Origin: Brachymonas sp049977365
GTDB taxonomy: Bacteria; Pseudomonadota; Gammaproteobacteria; Burkholderiales; Burkholderiaceae_C
Direction of reading: 5' to 3'
NCBI RefSeq assembly: GCF_049977365.1
Contig: NZ_JBNGEN010000007.1
Location: 1 to 64,000 of the forward strand
Length of the DNA: 64,000 nucleotides
The position numbers and the translations under genes are program-made. This document shows, one piece after another, positions 43,230 through 52,462 of this stretch (positions are counted from its first letter, which is position 1; every line of letters begins with the position of its first letter). The notes beneath the pieces were generated by a model, which made no database searches, had not been told where the DNA came from, and saw nothing but the letters and a program-made list of their open reading frames with translations.

Positions 43230-44723
43230 ATGAGTGATTTTCACCAATCCACCGTTGCCGGCCTGAGCCAGATGCTCGACCGCAAGGAAGCCAGCGCCGT
43301 CGAGCTGGCCCAGCATTTTCTGCAGCGCAGCCAGGCCCGGCCCGATCTGGGCGCCTACTTGAGCATCGACCCCGAGACCACCCTTGCCCAGGCCCGCGCC
43401 GCCGATGCGCGTCGCGCCGCCGGCACGGCCACCCCGCTCACGGGCGTGCCGATTGCCCACAAGGACATCTTCGTCACGCGCGAATGGCCCACCACGGCAG
43501 CGAGCCGCATGCTCGAAAACTACCGCAGCCCCTTCGACGCCACCGTGGTGGCCCGTCTGGGCTTCGGCAACCGGGACCAGGGCGGGCAGGACGACGGCGC
43601 CGGCATGGTCACGCTCGGCAAGCTCAACTGCGACGAATTCGCCATGGGCAGCGGCACCGAGAACTCCGCCTACGCCAAGGCGCACAACCCCTGGGACGTG
43701 ACGCGCGTGCCCGGCGGCTCCAGCGGCGGCAGCTCTGCGGCGATCGCGGCCCGGCTCGCACCGGCGGCCACCGGCACCGACACCGGCGGCTCCATCCGGC
43801 AGCCCAGCGCCTTCTGCGGCGTGACCGGCATCAAGCCGACCTACGGGCGTGCCAGCCGCTACGGCATGGTGGCCTTTGCCAGCAGCCTCGACCAGGCCGG
43901 CCCCATGGCCCGCACCGCCGAAGACTGCGCCCTGCTGCTGTCGGCCATGTGCGGGGGGGACGCCCTGCGCGATTCCACCTCGCTCGACCTGCCGGCCGAG
44001 GACTACACCCGCTCGCTCGGCCAGAGCCTGGAGGGCCTGCGCATCGGTGTGCCCCGGGAATTCCTGGGCGACGGGCTTCAGGACGACGTGCGCCATGCCA
44101 TCGAGGCGGCGCTGGCCGAGTACGAGCGACTGGGTGCGCGCCGCGTGGACATCAGCCTGCCGCATGCGCCGCTGGCCATTCCCGTGTACTACATCATCGC
44201 GCCGGCCGAGGCCAGCTCCAACCTGTCGCGCTTCGACGGCGTCAAGTTCGGCCACCGGGCGGCGGCGTACACCGACCTGGGCGACATGTACGAGAAGACT
44301 CGCTCCGAAGGCTTCGGCCCCGAGGTCAAGCGCCGCATTCTCACCGGCACCTACGTGCTCAGCCACGGCTACTACGACGCCTACTACCTCAAGGCACAGC
44401 AGATCCGCCGTCTCATCGCCAACGAGTTCCAGCAGGCGTTCACGCAGTGCGACGTGATCGCCGGCCCGGTGGCTCCCAGCGTCGCCTGGAAGATCGGTGC
44501 CGAAAAAGACGCCCTGGCCGACTATCTGGCCGACATCTACACCCTGCCGGCCAGCCTGGCCGGCCTGCCCGGCATGAGCCATCCCGTGGGCTTTGGCGAG
44601 GGCGGCATGCCGGTGGGCCTGCAGCTCATCGGAAACTATCTGCAGGAGGCGCGTCTGCTGCAGGTGGCGCACCGATTCCAGCAGGCCACCGACTGGCATG
44701 CACGCACCCCCGCAGGCATCTGA
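43230..44723 (+). CDS. gatA: Asp/Glu-tRNA amidotransferase subunit A
   Basis: A 497-residue amidase that releases ammonia from glutamine for tRNA amidation. The Ser-cisSer-Lys triad is complete: Lys78 in HKDIF, the cis-serine in GGSSGGSSAA (about residue 164) and nucleophile Ser188 in DTGGSIRQP. ATG 43230 begins MSDFHQSTV. Confidence 0.96.
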   Translation: MSDFHQSTVAGLSQMLDRKEASAVELAQHFLQRSQARPDLGAYLSIDPETTLAQARAADARRAAGTATPLTGVPIAHKDIFVTREWPTTAASRMLENYRSPFDATVVARLGFGNRDQGGQDDGAGMVTLGKLNCDEFAMGSGTENSAYAKAHNPWDVTRVPGGSSGGSSAAIAARLAPAATGTDTGGSIRQPSAFCGVTGIKPTYGRASRYGMVAFASSLDQAGPMARTAEDCALLLSAMCGGDALRDSTSLDLPAEDYTRSLGQSLEGLRIGVPREFLGDGLQDDVRHAIEAALAEYERLGARRVDISLPHAPLAIPVYYIIAPAEASSNLSRFDGVKFGHRAAAYTDLGDMYEKTRSEGFGPEVKRRILTGTYVLSHGYYDAYYLKAQQIRRLIANEFQQAFTQCDVIAGPVAPSVAWKIGAEKDALADYLADIYTLPASLAGLPGMSHPVGFGEGGMPVGLQLIGNYLQEARLLQVAHRFQQATDWHARTPAGI

Positions 44724-44743
44724 CCGAGCAGCAGCACACCATC

Positions 44744-46201
44744 ATGAGCACCTCCACATCGTCCCCCCTCATTCAGGGCTATGAAGTCGTGATCGGCTTC
44801 GAGACCCACGCCCAGCTCTCCACACACAGCAAGATCTTCAGCCGCGCCAGCATCGCCTTCGGGGCCGAGCCCAACACCCAGGCCTGCGCCGTCGATCTGG
44901 CCCTGCCCGGCACCCTGCCGGTCATGAACCGTGCGGCCGTCGACCGCGCCATCCGCTTCGGGTTGGCCGTGGGCGCGCACATCGCCCCGCGCAGCATCTT
45001 TGCGCGCAAGAACTACTTCTACCCCGACCTGCCCAAGGGCTACCAGATCAGCCAGTTCGAGATTCCGGTGGTGCAGGGCGGCGAGGTGCACTTTCACCTC
45101 GGCGAGGAACCCCGTGCCGTGCGCCTCGTGCGCGCCCACCTGGAAGAGGACGCCGGCAAGTCGCTGCACGACGTGTTCCCCGGCATGAGTGGCATCGACC
45201 TGAACCGCGCGGGCACCCCGCTGCTCGAAATCGTGACCGAACCCGACATGCGCAGCACCGAGGAAGCCGTGGCCTACGCCCGCGAGCTCCACAAGATCGT
45301 GACCTGGATCGGCATCTGCGACGGCAACATGCAGGAAGGCTCCTTCCGCTGCGACGCCAACGTCTCGGTGCGCCGGCCCGGCCAGCCGCTCGGCACCCGC
45401 CGCGAGATCAAGAACCTCAACAGCTTCCGCTTCATGCAGCAGGCCATCGACTACGAGATCCGCTGGCAGATCGAGCAGATCGAGGATGGCCACGCCATTC
45501 AGCAGGCCACCGTGCTCTTCGACCCCGACAGCGGCGAAACCCGGGCCATGCGCGTCAAGGAGGATTCGGCCGATTACCGCTACTTCCCCGACCCCGACCT
45601 GCCGCCGCTCGTCGTGGCGCCGGAATGGGTCGAGCAGGTGCGCGCCGACATGCCCGAACTGCCGCGCCACATGGCCGAGCGCTTTGTGGCCGACTACGGG
45701 CTGCCTGCCTATGACGCGAGCCAGCTCACCCTGAGCCGCGACATGGCGGCCTACTTCGAGGACACCGCCCGCCTCAGCGGCCAGCCCAAGCTGGCCGGCA
45801 ACTGGGTCATGGGCGAGCTCTCGCGCCGGCTCAATGGCGACGAGCGCAGCGTGGCCGACAGCCCGGTCTCCACCGCGCAGCTGGCCGCCCTGATCGGCCG
45901 CATCCACGACGGCACCGTCAGCCACAACGCCGCCCGCCAGGTCTTCGACGCCCTGTGGACCGGCGAAGGCCACGACGTGGATGCCGTCATCGACCAGAAG
46001 GGCCTGCGCCAGATGAACGACACCGGCGCCCTGGAGAAGATGGTCGACGACGTCATCGCCGCCAATCCCGGCAACGTCGAGCAGTACCGGGCCGGCAAGG
46101 ACAAGGCATTCAATGCCCTCGTGGGCCAGGTCATGAAGGCCAGCAAGGGCAAGGCCAACCCGGCACAGGTCAACGCCCTGCTCAAGCAGAAGCTGGGTTG
46201 A
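44744..46201 (+). CDS. gatB: Asp/Glu-tRNA amidotransferase subunit B
   Basis: A 485-residue kinase subunit that activates the tRNA-bound Asp or Glu with ATP. The opening YEVVIGFETHAQL, the KNYFYPDLPKGYQISQ block and the DANVSVRRPG core are family signatures; the C-terminal YqeY-like tRNA-binding domain ends NPAQVNALLKQKLG. It starts 20 bases after gatA. gatCAB is a complete operon. Confidence 0.97.
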   Translation: MSTSTSSPLIQGYEVVIGFETHAQLSTHSKIFSRASIAFGAEPNTQACAVDLALPGTLPVMNRAAVDRAIRFGLAVGAHIAPRSIFARKNYFYPDLPKGYQISQFEIPVVQGGEVHFHLGEEPRAVRLVRAHLEEDAGKSLHDVFPGMSGIDLNRAGTPLLEIVTEPDMRSTEEAVAYARELHKIVTWIGICDGNMQEGSFRCDANVSVRRPGQPLGTRREIKNLNSFRFMQQAIDYEIRWQIEQIEDGHAIQQATVLFDPDSGETRAMRVKEDSADYRYFPDPDLPPLVVAPEWVEQVRADMPELPRHMAERFVADYGLPAYDASQLTLSRDMAAYFEDTARLSGQPKLAGNWVMGELSRRLNGDERSVADSPVSTAQLAALIGRIHDGTVSHNAARQVFDALWTGEGHDVDAVIDQKGLRQMNDTGALEKMVDDVIAANPGNVEQYRAGKDKAFNALVGQVMKASKGKANPAQVNALLKQKLG

Positions 46202-46334
46202 GTGACGGAATGCATTCCCGGCTGCCGCGTGCTGCCGGGGCCTGCACGCCGGTGCCGGGCACATGCTTTTTCATCGCGGGCGCATCGGCCCGTGGCATTT
46301 CGATCGTGAAACACCGTTCCGCACATTGATTCCC

Positions 46335-46646
46335 ATGCCGTCTTCCAAGTCGCCCCCTTCCTTCGCCGCCATCGTTTCCGTGGGGGCCTTCGCGCTGCTC
46401 TCCATGCTGGGCGGGTGGATCATTGTCTGGGGAGGTGGGTTCTACCATTCGCCAAACAAGTACGTGGCGAACGCGCGGTTCTATGACGGGGGGCCGGCGG
46501 TGCTCATGGCGCTGCTGCAGTTTCTGGCGGCGGCACTCGGGTGGACGTGGCTCTTTTGCTTGCGGCTGGGGGCCTGGGCGGCGGCGACGCTGGGCTTTGT
46601 GCTGGTCTTCGTGCCGCCTGCGCTGTTCTGGGTGCTGGCGCGCTAG
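46335..46646 (+). CDS. small membrane protein, unknown
   Basis: A 103-residue protein with three hydrophobic segments (about residues 11-33, 54-72 and 77-100) and a short polar loop (GGFYHSPNKYVANARFYDGGP). I recognise no family. Codon usage is like its neighbours. It follows gatB by 133 bases. No clear ribosome site is seen at ATG 46335. Confidence 0.6.
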   Translation: MPSSKSPPSFAAIVSVGAFALLSMLGGWIIVWGGGFYHSPNKYVANARFYDGGPAVLMALLQFLAAALGWTWLFCLRLGAWAAATLGFVLVFVPPALFWVLAR

Positions 46647-46799
46647 CGGCGGGTCGGGCCGTGGCGTCTGAGGCTTGAGGCTCCGGCATGCCCGCAGGAG
46701 ACGCGGGGTTTATGGGTGGGACGCGACAATGGGGAAGGGGTGGTTCCTATGGAGCCGCTTCCTTCCCTTTTTTGTTTTTTCTGTTTGCGGAGCGTGCCC

Positions 46800-47312
46800 A
46801 TGATTGCCGTTGGAGATCTGTTGCCTGATGTGACGTTGTCGGAGTATGTGGAGGTGGAAGGCGAGGGGTGCAGCCTCGGCCCGAATGCGGTCCCGGTGCG
46901 GCAGGCGGCTGCGGGCCGGACGATTGCCCTGTTTGCGGTGCCGGGGGCCTTTACGCCGACGTGCTCGGAGCGCCATCTGCCGGGGTATCTGGCCGCGCAC
47001 GATGCGCTGCTGGCGGCCGGGGTGGATGAGATCTGGTGCGTGTCGGTGAACGATCCGTTCGTGATGGGAGCCTGGGCGCGTGCCGAAGGGACGGCGGGCA
47101 AGGTGCGCCTGCTGGCCGATGGCGACGCGGTGTTTGCCCGTGCGACGGGACTGACGCTCGATCTGACGGGCAAGGGCCTGGGGCTGCGCAGCAACCGCTA
47201 TTCGATGCTGGTGCGCGACGGCCGGGTGGTGACGCTCAATGTGGAGGCGCCCGGGCAGTTCGCGGTGAGCGATGCGGACACGCTGCTCGCGCAGGTGCGC
47301 CAGCAGGGCTGA
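46800..47312 (+). CDS. peroxiredoxin, Prx5 type
   Basis: A 170-residue thiol peroxidase. The peroxidatic Cys55 lies in VPGAFTPTCSERHLPGY and a second conserved Cys in WCVSVNDPFVMGAW, the Prx5 signature. It reduces hydrogen and alkyl peroxides, probably with glutathione/glutaredoxin or thioredoxin. The frame is open for 28 codons upstream, but ATG 46800 with GGAG is the family start. It is a single-gene unit with its own terminator. Confidence 0.93.
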   Translation: MIAVGDLLPDVTLSEYVEVEGEGCSLGPNAVPVRQAAAGRTIALFAVPGAFTPTCSERHLPGYLAAHDALLAAGVDEIWCVSVNDPFVMGAWARAEGTAGKVRLLADGDAVFARATGLTLDLTGKGLGLRSNRYSMLVRDGRVVTLNVEAPGQFAVSDADTLLAQVRQQG

Positions 47313-47373
47313 TCGCCCCGCGGTTGGGGCACCCCGTGGCGCATGCCCGTGTGCCATGCCTCTGTGCCCATGC

Positions 47374-47412
47374 AGGGCCGGTTCCCGGAAAGGGGCCGGC
47401 CCTGTGTTTTTG
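47374..47412 (+). terminator. intrinsic terminator after peroxiredoxin gene
   Basis: Perfect 8-bp stem AGGGCCGG / CCGGCCCT, 14-base loop, then GTGTTTTTG. It lies 60 bases after the peroxiredoxin stop. Confidence 0.75.
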
Positions 47413-47540
47413 GTGGAGGAGCTTTTCGGCATGCCGTGTTCGGCGCTTCGGCACCTCGATGCCCCCGGGGGCGTGATTTCACAGAGCCCCGGATTTCCGC
47501 GTGTGCAGAAGAAGCCGGAGAAGCCGGAGCGGGGGGGCAA

Positions 47541-50500
47541 TCAGTCGCCGGTTTCGCCGTCCACGCCGAGGGCGAGGTCGGCGCGGGTGGTCTTGCCCTT
47601 GTCCTCGATGCCGGCGGCACTGAGCTTGACGGGGCGCAGGGTGATGCGCTGGTCGTCGAGCTTGCCGTGCAGCCAGGTGCGCACGGCCTGGGCGCGGTGC
47701 TCGGCGAGGGTCTTGAGGGCCTTGTCGTCCACCGGGATGCTGGCGTCGAGGAGCTTGCGCATGGCTTCGGGGTCGAGGGATTTGTCGAGGCCGAGGAAGT
47801 TGCGGGGGCGGTTCTTGACGGGGGCGTGCTTGTAGGCGCGCTTGAGGTAGGTTTCGTATTCGTCGGGAGTGATGGTGATGGACGCGAGGGCGGCGTCGGA
47901 GAGATCGGCCTTCTTGCCCTGGGTGTCGAGGGCCTTTTCGCGGCGGATCAGGGTCTGTGCCATGACGTGGCGCAGGCCGTCGGCATCGCGGGCAGGGTCG
48001 ACGCGGCCGACGAGGCCGAGCTGCAGTGCGGATTTCTTCTGCAGCAGGGTGACGACCTTGGCGAGCTTGTCCTGCGCGTCGGTGTCGAGCACGGCCGAGC
48101 CGGGGGCGAATTCGACATAGCCGAGCGCACCCGGATCGCTGCCGCCGAAGATGGCGCCCAGCAGCTTGAACGGGGCGGTGACGACCTTGACGATGAGGTT
48201 GCCCACGGCACGCCAGATGAGGCCCCCCATGCTGAACTGCGGATCGTCCAGGGAGCCGGTGACGGGCAGATTCACGTCGATGTTGCCGTTGTCGTCCTTG
48301 AGCAGGGCGACGGCGAGCTTGACGGGGAGGTGGCGGATGCCGGGGCTCTCGTCGCGGTTGCCGAAGGTCAGCTCGGTGAGCAGGATGTGGTTGTCGGCGT
48401 TGAGCTGGCGGTGGTCGAGCCGGTAGTGCACGTCCACGCTGAGGCGGCCGTGGGTGATGGGGTAGCCGGTGTAGCGGGTGGAATAGGTGCTCAGGCTGGG
48501 GAGCTCCACGCGGTCGGCCTTGCCCTTGATGTCCAGAAAGGCCACGGGCTGCAGCGGGTTGACCGAGCCGGTGATGTCGATGGGCGAGCGGCCATTGAGC
48601 GCCGCATGCACGGCCACGCTGGCCGGCGGAGCACCGGGAGCCGTGCCGAAGGCGCCGATGCGGCCCGCGAGCCGCGTCATGTTGGCGGTGTAGTGGGGGC
48701 GGATGTAGTTGTCGGTGTAGTTGAGCTGGCCGTTGGCCAGGGTGATGCCGCCGATGCGCATGTCCACGGGCAGCGGGGCAGCAGGCGCGGAGGCCGCTGC
48801 GGTCGGGGCCGTGGCGACGGTGCCCGCAGAGGCTGCCACGGCGGTGCGGAGCGGGGCGGAAGGCGCCGTGATCGGAGCAGGCGCCGGGGTACGGCTGGGC
48901 GCTGCGCCGGCCGTGGGCTGCACGCGGGTGACGGACACAGGGGCCGACTGCGGCTGGGCCACCACGTCCGACAGGTTGAGCCGGCCGTTGGCGTTGATGA
49001 TCATGCGGGCATAGAAGGCGCTGAGCAGCACGTGGCCCACGTCGATGCGGGGGCGACCGGCACCGGCCGTCACGCGCAGGTGGGTGCCTGCCAGCGTGCG
49101 CCAGCGCAGGAAGTCGTCGCCGGTGAGCTTGTCGCGGATGCGGACCTGTTCGAGCGCGGCATTGCCCTGGTAGCTGAAGGTGGGATGGCCGCTGCGGCGC
49201 CCGTCGTACACCAGCTGCCCCTGGTTGGAGGCGTGCGCGCTGGTGATGGTGACGTTGAGCGGCACCTGCACATAGGGCTGGAACGGAGCCAGGTCCATCG
49301 CGCGGGTGGTGACGTGCAGGTCGGCCCAGACGGGCGTGGGCTGGGCCTTGCCGGCCAGCGCGAAGTTGCCTGCACCGATGCGCCCCGCCAGCGTGAGAGC
49401 ACGCGGACGATCGAGGTGGCTGTCGAGGGCGTCGATGCCCCCCTTGAGCGCCTCCACCGTCAGGTGCACGGGGCGGGAGCCGGTGGCCGCGTCGGTCCAG
49501 CGGACGGTGGACTGGTCGATGCCGGCATGGGCCACGCTCCATTGCCAGGGAGCAGAGGCCGTGCCCGGGCGAGAGCGGGTCTGCGCTGCGCGGGAGCTGC
49601 CTGCGGCAGGGGCGGCCGCGAGCCGGGCGAGGTTGAGCTGCCCATCTCGGGCGCGCTGCACGTCGAGTGCCAGCCCGGTGGCCAGCACGGACTGCACCCT
49701 GGCCACGCGCTGGGTCAGGTCCACTTCGTCGATGACGGTGTCGAGCTTCTGCCAGGCGACGGGGGGCGTGCCGCTGCGGGTGCCGGCAGGCTGCAGGGCC
49801 GTGTCGGAGAGGGTGGTTCTGGTCTTGGACAGGTGCAGGGTGAGGCCCGTAGCCCAGCCGAGCTGGAGCTGGCCTGCGGCATCGAGGGTGCCCTTGGGGA
49901 CCTGCACGGGCAGCGCCCCCTGCGCCAGAGGCAGCAGGGTGGGCAGGTCCAGATGGGACAGGCCGAGCGTGGTGTCGAGCCGCGCGTGGGCGAGGTCCAG
50001 GGTGCCGGTGGAGCTGATCGTGCCGCCTGCCACGTGGCCCGACAGGTTCAGCGCCGCAGGTGGGGCGCTGGCGGACAGGGCCAGATGCTGCAGCGCACCC
50101 TGCAGCCCGTCCAGCGACAGGGTGTGGCCGGTGGCATCGGTGTAGTGCAGGGCATTGTCCCGCAGGGTCAGGGTGGCCACGCGCAGATCGGTGGCAGGAG
50201 CGGCGGACTTGGGCGCAGGAGCGGGAGTGGCCGATGCCGCAGCCGCCGGGGAGGCAGCGAGGGTGCTGAAGTTGCTGCCGCCCCCTGCGTGCCCGACAAA
50301 GTGCAGCTGCGAACGCTCCAGCGAGACGGCACCGAGGTGGTAGCGGGCGATCAGGGGCTGCACATCGGTGAGCTGGGCCCGTGCCCGGCCGATGGTGGCC
50401 AGAGGCGCCGCATGGGTGTCCTGCAGGGCGAGGTCATCGAGCTGGAGCTGGCCCGTGAGGCCCAGCTGCGGCGTGGACGCCTGCACGAAACGCAGCGCCA

Positions 50501-51371
50501 CGTCGCCCGAGAGCCAGCCGCGCGGCAGCGCCACGGGCAGGCGCACCGGCACGTAGTCCACATAGCGGGCCAGATCGAGCCGGTCGATGCGGAAGTGCAG
50601 GGTCGAATCGAGCGAGCGGGCAAAGGGCTTGGCCTGTCCCTCGAAGCGCAGGGGGCTGCCGTCGACCTGCATCGACAGCAGCGGCCGCACGAACACGTCC
50701 ACATCGCTCGGCAGATTGGCCAGGAAGGGCACGCCCAGCTCCAGATGGGCCACATGGTGCCGTGCCTGGAGCACGCGGTCGTCGAACTGGATATCGCCGT
50801 CGCGCAGCTCGATGTTGGAGACGGCAAAGCGCGTGGGCGAGGCGCTGGGGCTGGCGGGCTGCGCCATCAGCCGGTCCACGATGTCGCTGAAGTTGAAGCG
50901 CTGGGGCCCGGTGCGCACGATGCGCACGCGGGGCCGGTCCAGTCGCAGCTCGCCCACCACCGGAGCCAACCGGAACAGCGAGGCCCACGACACCCGCGTG
51001 GTGGCGCGGTCGATGTCGACAAAGGGCGACTGCCCATCGGCATCCGCAATGTGCACGCCGTCGAGCTGCAGACGCAGCGTGTAGGGGTTGAGATGCACCT
51101 GCCCGATCTGCACCTTGCGTGCAAGGGCGGCGCCGGCACGCTGCTCGATCTGCGTGCGCAGCAGGTCGGGCGCCACCAGAAAGCCCAGCACCCCCACCAC
51201 CAGCAGAAACAGCACGGTGGCCGCAAGACCCCGGCGCATCAGCCGGGACCGTGCCAGGGTGCCGAGGCGCTGCCCGGCAGCCTTCAGCCGGGACGGTGCA
51301 GGAGCGGGCGGCTGCGGCGGGGCGTCGTGCGTCTCGTCAGAGGAAGAAAAGGCGGGTGGGGTGTCGGACAT
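47541..51371 (-). CDS. DUF748 / AsmA-like giant envelope protein
   Basis: A 1276-residue protein with an Ala/Pro-rich cytoplasmic head, one membrane helix (about residues 48-68, ATVLFLLVVGVLGFLVAPDLL) and a very long beta-rich periplasmic part typical of DUF748, a member of the AsmA/YhdP/TamB-like group thought to bridge the envelope and move lipids. Two spacer segments rich in Ala/Pro interrupt it. Near the end (VLDTDAQDKLAKVVTLLQKK) is an OmpA-like motif. ATG 51371 has a CGGAG site. It is a single transcription unit. Confidence 0.88.
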   Translation of the reverse strand: MSDTPPAFSSSDETHDAPPQPPAPAPSRLKAAGQRLGTLARSRLMRRGLAATVLFLLVVGVLGFLVAPDLLRTQIEQRAGAALARKVQIGQVHLNPYTLRLQLDGVHIADADGQSPFVDIDRATTRVSWASLFRLAPVVGELRLDRPRVRIVRTGPQRFNFSDIVDRLMAQPASPSASPTRFAVSNIELRDGDIQFDDRVLQARHHVAHLELGVPFLANLPSDVDVFVRPLLSMQVDGSPLRFEGQAKPFARSLDSTLHFRIDRLDLARYVDYVPVRLPVALPRGWLSGDVALRFVQASTPQLGLTGQLQLDDLALQDTHAAPLATIGRARAQLTDVQPLIARYHLGAVSLERSQLHFVGHAGGGSNFSTLAASPAAAASATPAPAPKSAAPATDLRVATLTLRDNALHYTDATGHTLSLDGLQGALQHLALSASAPPAALNLSGHVAGGTISSTGTLDLAHARLDTTLGLSHLDLPTLLPLAQGALPVQVPKGTLDAAGQLQLGWATGLTLHLSKTRTTLSDTALQPAGTRSGTPPVAWQKLDTVIDEVDLTQRVARVQSVLATGLALDVQRARDGQLNLARLAAAPAAGSSRAAQTRSRPGTASAPWQWSVAHAGIDQSTVRWTDAATGSRPVHLTVEALKGGIDALDSHLDRPRALTLAGRIGAGNFALAGKAQPTPVWADLHVTTRAMDLAPFQPYVQVPLNVTITSAHASNQGQLVYDGRRSGHPTFSYQGNAALEQVRIRDKLTGDDFLRWRTLAGTHLRVTAGAGRPRIDVGHVLLSAFYARMIINANGRLNLSDVVAQPQSAPVSVTRVQPTAGAAPSRTPAPAPITAPSAPLRTAVAASAGTVATAPTAAASAPAAPLPVDMRIGGITLANGQLNYTDNYIRPHYTANMTRLAGRIGAFGTAPGAPPASVAVHAALNGRSPIDITGSVNPLQPVAFLDIKGKADRVELPSLSTYSTRYTGYPITHGRLSVDVHYRLDHRQLNADNHILLTELTFGNRDESPGIRHLPVKLAVALLKDDNGNIDVNLPVTGSLDDPQFSMGGLIWRAVGNLIVKVVTAPFKLLGAIFGGSDPGALGYVEFAPGSAVLDTDAQDKLAKVVTLLQKKSALQLGLVGRVDPARDADGLRHVMAQTLIRREKALDTQGKKADLSDAALASITITPDEYETYLKRAYKHAPVKNRPRNFLGLDKSLDPEAMRKLLDASIPVDDKALKTLAEHRAQAVRTWLHGKLDDQRITLRPVKLSAAGIEDKGKTTRADLALGVDGETGD

Positions 51372-51742
51372 GTGCCGGAGCTCCGGTCGCGGGCAAAAGA
51401 AAAACCTGCCGCAGCCCGGAACGTGCAACGCAGCATGCATGCAAGCCGCCGCATGCGGACGCGGATCGGGGATGGGAGGGAATGCTACCAAGTGTAGCCC
51501 CGAGCCGCAGCCAGTAACCCCGCCCCGCCAGACCGACGCACATTGCCCCGCATTCCGGAAAATCCGTCACGAACGGACGGGGCATGTCCTCTGTGTCCCT
51601 GAGCAAAGGGAGCGGAGAGAAGGGGCGGGTGGCAGCAGGGCTCCTGAAAACGCATGGCACTGCATCGCCGAGGCTGCGTGGGCGGGTCTTGGCGGACGTC
51701 CTGCCCCCGGCACGTGTCTGCTGAGAGTGTTTCAGGAAAGTT

Positions 51743-51855
51743 TTGATCTATCTTTGCAGATCAAGAATTTATGTAGATATATAAAAATAGATTTTTATTG
51801 GAGATCTGCTTGATTGCAGATGCCTGTTTGCATATCATGAATCAAGCATGATATG
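51743..51855 (+). promoter_or_regulatory. operator-like repeat cluster and promoter of hipBA-type locus
   Basis: Within an AT-rich tract lie three inverted repeats: TTGATCT-N8-AGATCAA (51743-51764), ATCTGC-N6-GCAGAT (51804-51821) and CATATCATG-N7-CATGATATG (51831-51855, overlapping the first in-frame ATG). GATCAAG-type half-sites recur, again at 51863. A weak promoter (TTGCAG 51754, TATATA 51778) lies within. This fits autoregulation by the XRE protein encoded next. The rest of 51372-51742 shows nothing recognisable. Confidence 0.55.
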
Positions 51856-51871
51856 TTTTTGTAGATCAAGT

Positions 51872-52462
51872 ATGACTTACGAAGCGGAAAGGCTGGCAGC
51901 GACCTTAAAGGCTGCACGAGAGAAGAAGACACTCAGCCAACGGACGCTGAGCGTGCGTGCCGGCGTACCGCAGTCGCACATCTCCAAGATCGAGCATGGC
52001 AAGGTGAACCTCACCGTCTCAAGCCTGACCGCCATCGCCCATGCGCTTGATCTGGAGTTGGCACTCGTTCCGCGCAAGGCCATGCCCGCTGTCAACTCGA
52101 TCACACGCAGCGTGGATGACGTGCCGCAGGCTCCGTCCGATGTGCGTAAAGAAATTTCTCGGGTTGCCAAGCAACTCAACCACATCAGGGTTTCAAGCAC
52201 GGACCCATCAGGATTTGAAGACCTGAATCGTCAGTTCCGTGAGCTTCGGCAATACGCACATCTCATCACCAACGCCGAGGCTCTCCGCAGCCTCAGAGAG
52301 GCCCTCAATGAATGTGAGGAATCAGGAGGTCATGGGAACCTGCGGGACATCACCAGGCAGGTGAGAGACATCCGAAACGCGCTGGCCCATGGCAGTACGG
52401 GCTCGGATCGTCCGGGCTTGCCGCGCCCTGCCTATCGACTGGATGAGGACAATGATGAGTAG
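51872..52462 (+). CDS. XRE-family (HipB-like) regulator with C-terminal HEPN-like motif
   Basis: A 196-residue protein. Residues 5-65 are an XRE helix-turn-helix (LSQRTLSVRAGVPQSHISKIEHGKVNLTVSSL), as in HipB antitoxins. Unlike the short classic HipB, it continues for 130 residues of predicted helices ending in RDIRNALAHG, where Arg-N-x3-His matches the R-x4-H core of HEPN RNase domains. Whether this is a real HEPN fold is uncertain. It overlaps the HipA-like gene. ATG 51872 starts the HTH; ATG 51848 is possible. No ribosome site is seen. Lower GC than its surroundings suggests transfer. Confidence 0.7.
   Translation: MTYEAERLAATLKAAREKKTLSQRTLSVRAGVPQSHISKIEHGKVNLTVSSLTAIAHALDLELALVPRKAMPAVNSITRSVDDVPQAPSDVRKEISRVAKQLNHIRVSSTDPSGFEDLNRQFRELRQYAHLITNAEALRSLREALNECEESGGHGNLRDITRQVRDIRNALAHGSTGSDRPGLPRPAYRLDEDNDE

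Noticed and set aside
47343..51497. Very long plus-strand open frame (about 1384 codons)
   Set aside because: It is the antisense shadow of the DUF748 gene: high GC keeps several frames open, and the translation is Gly/Arg/His-rich without any domain.
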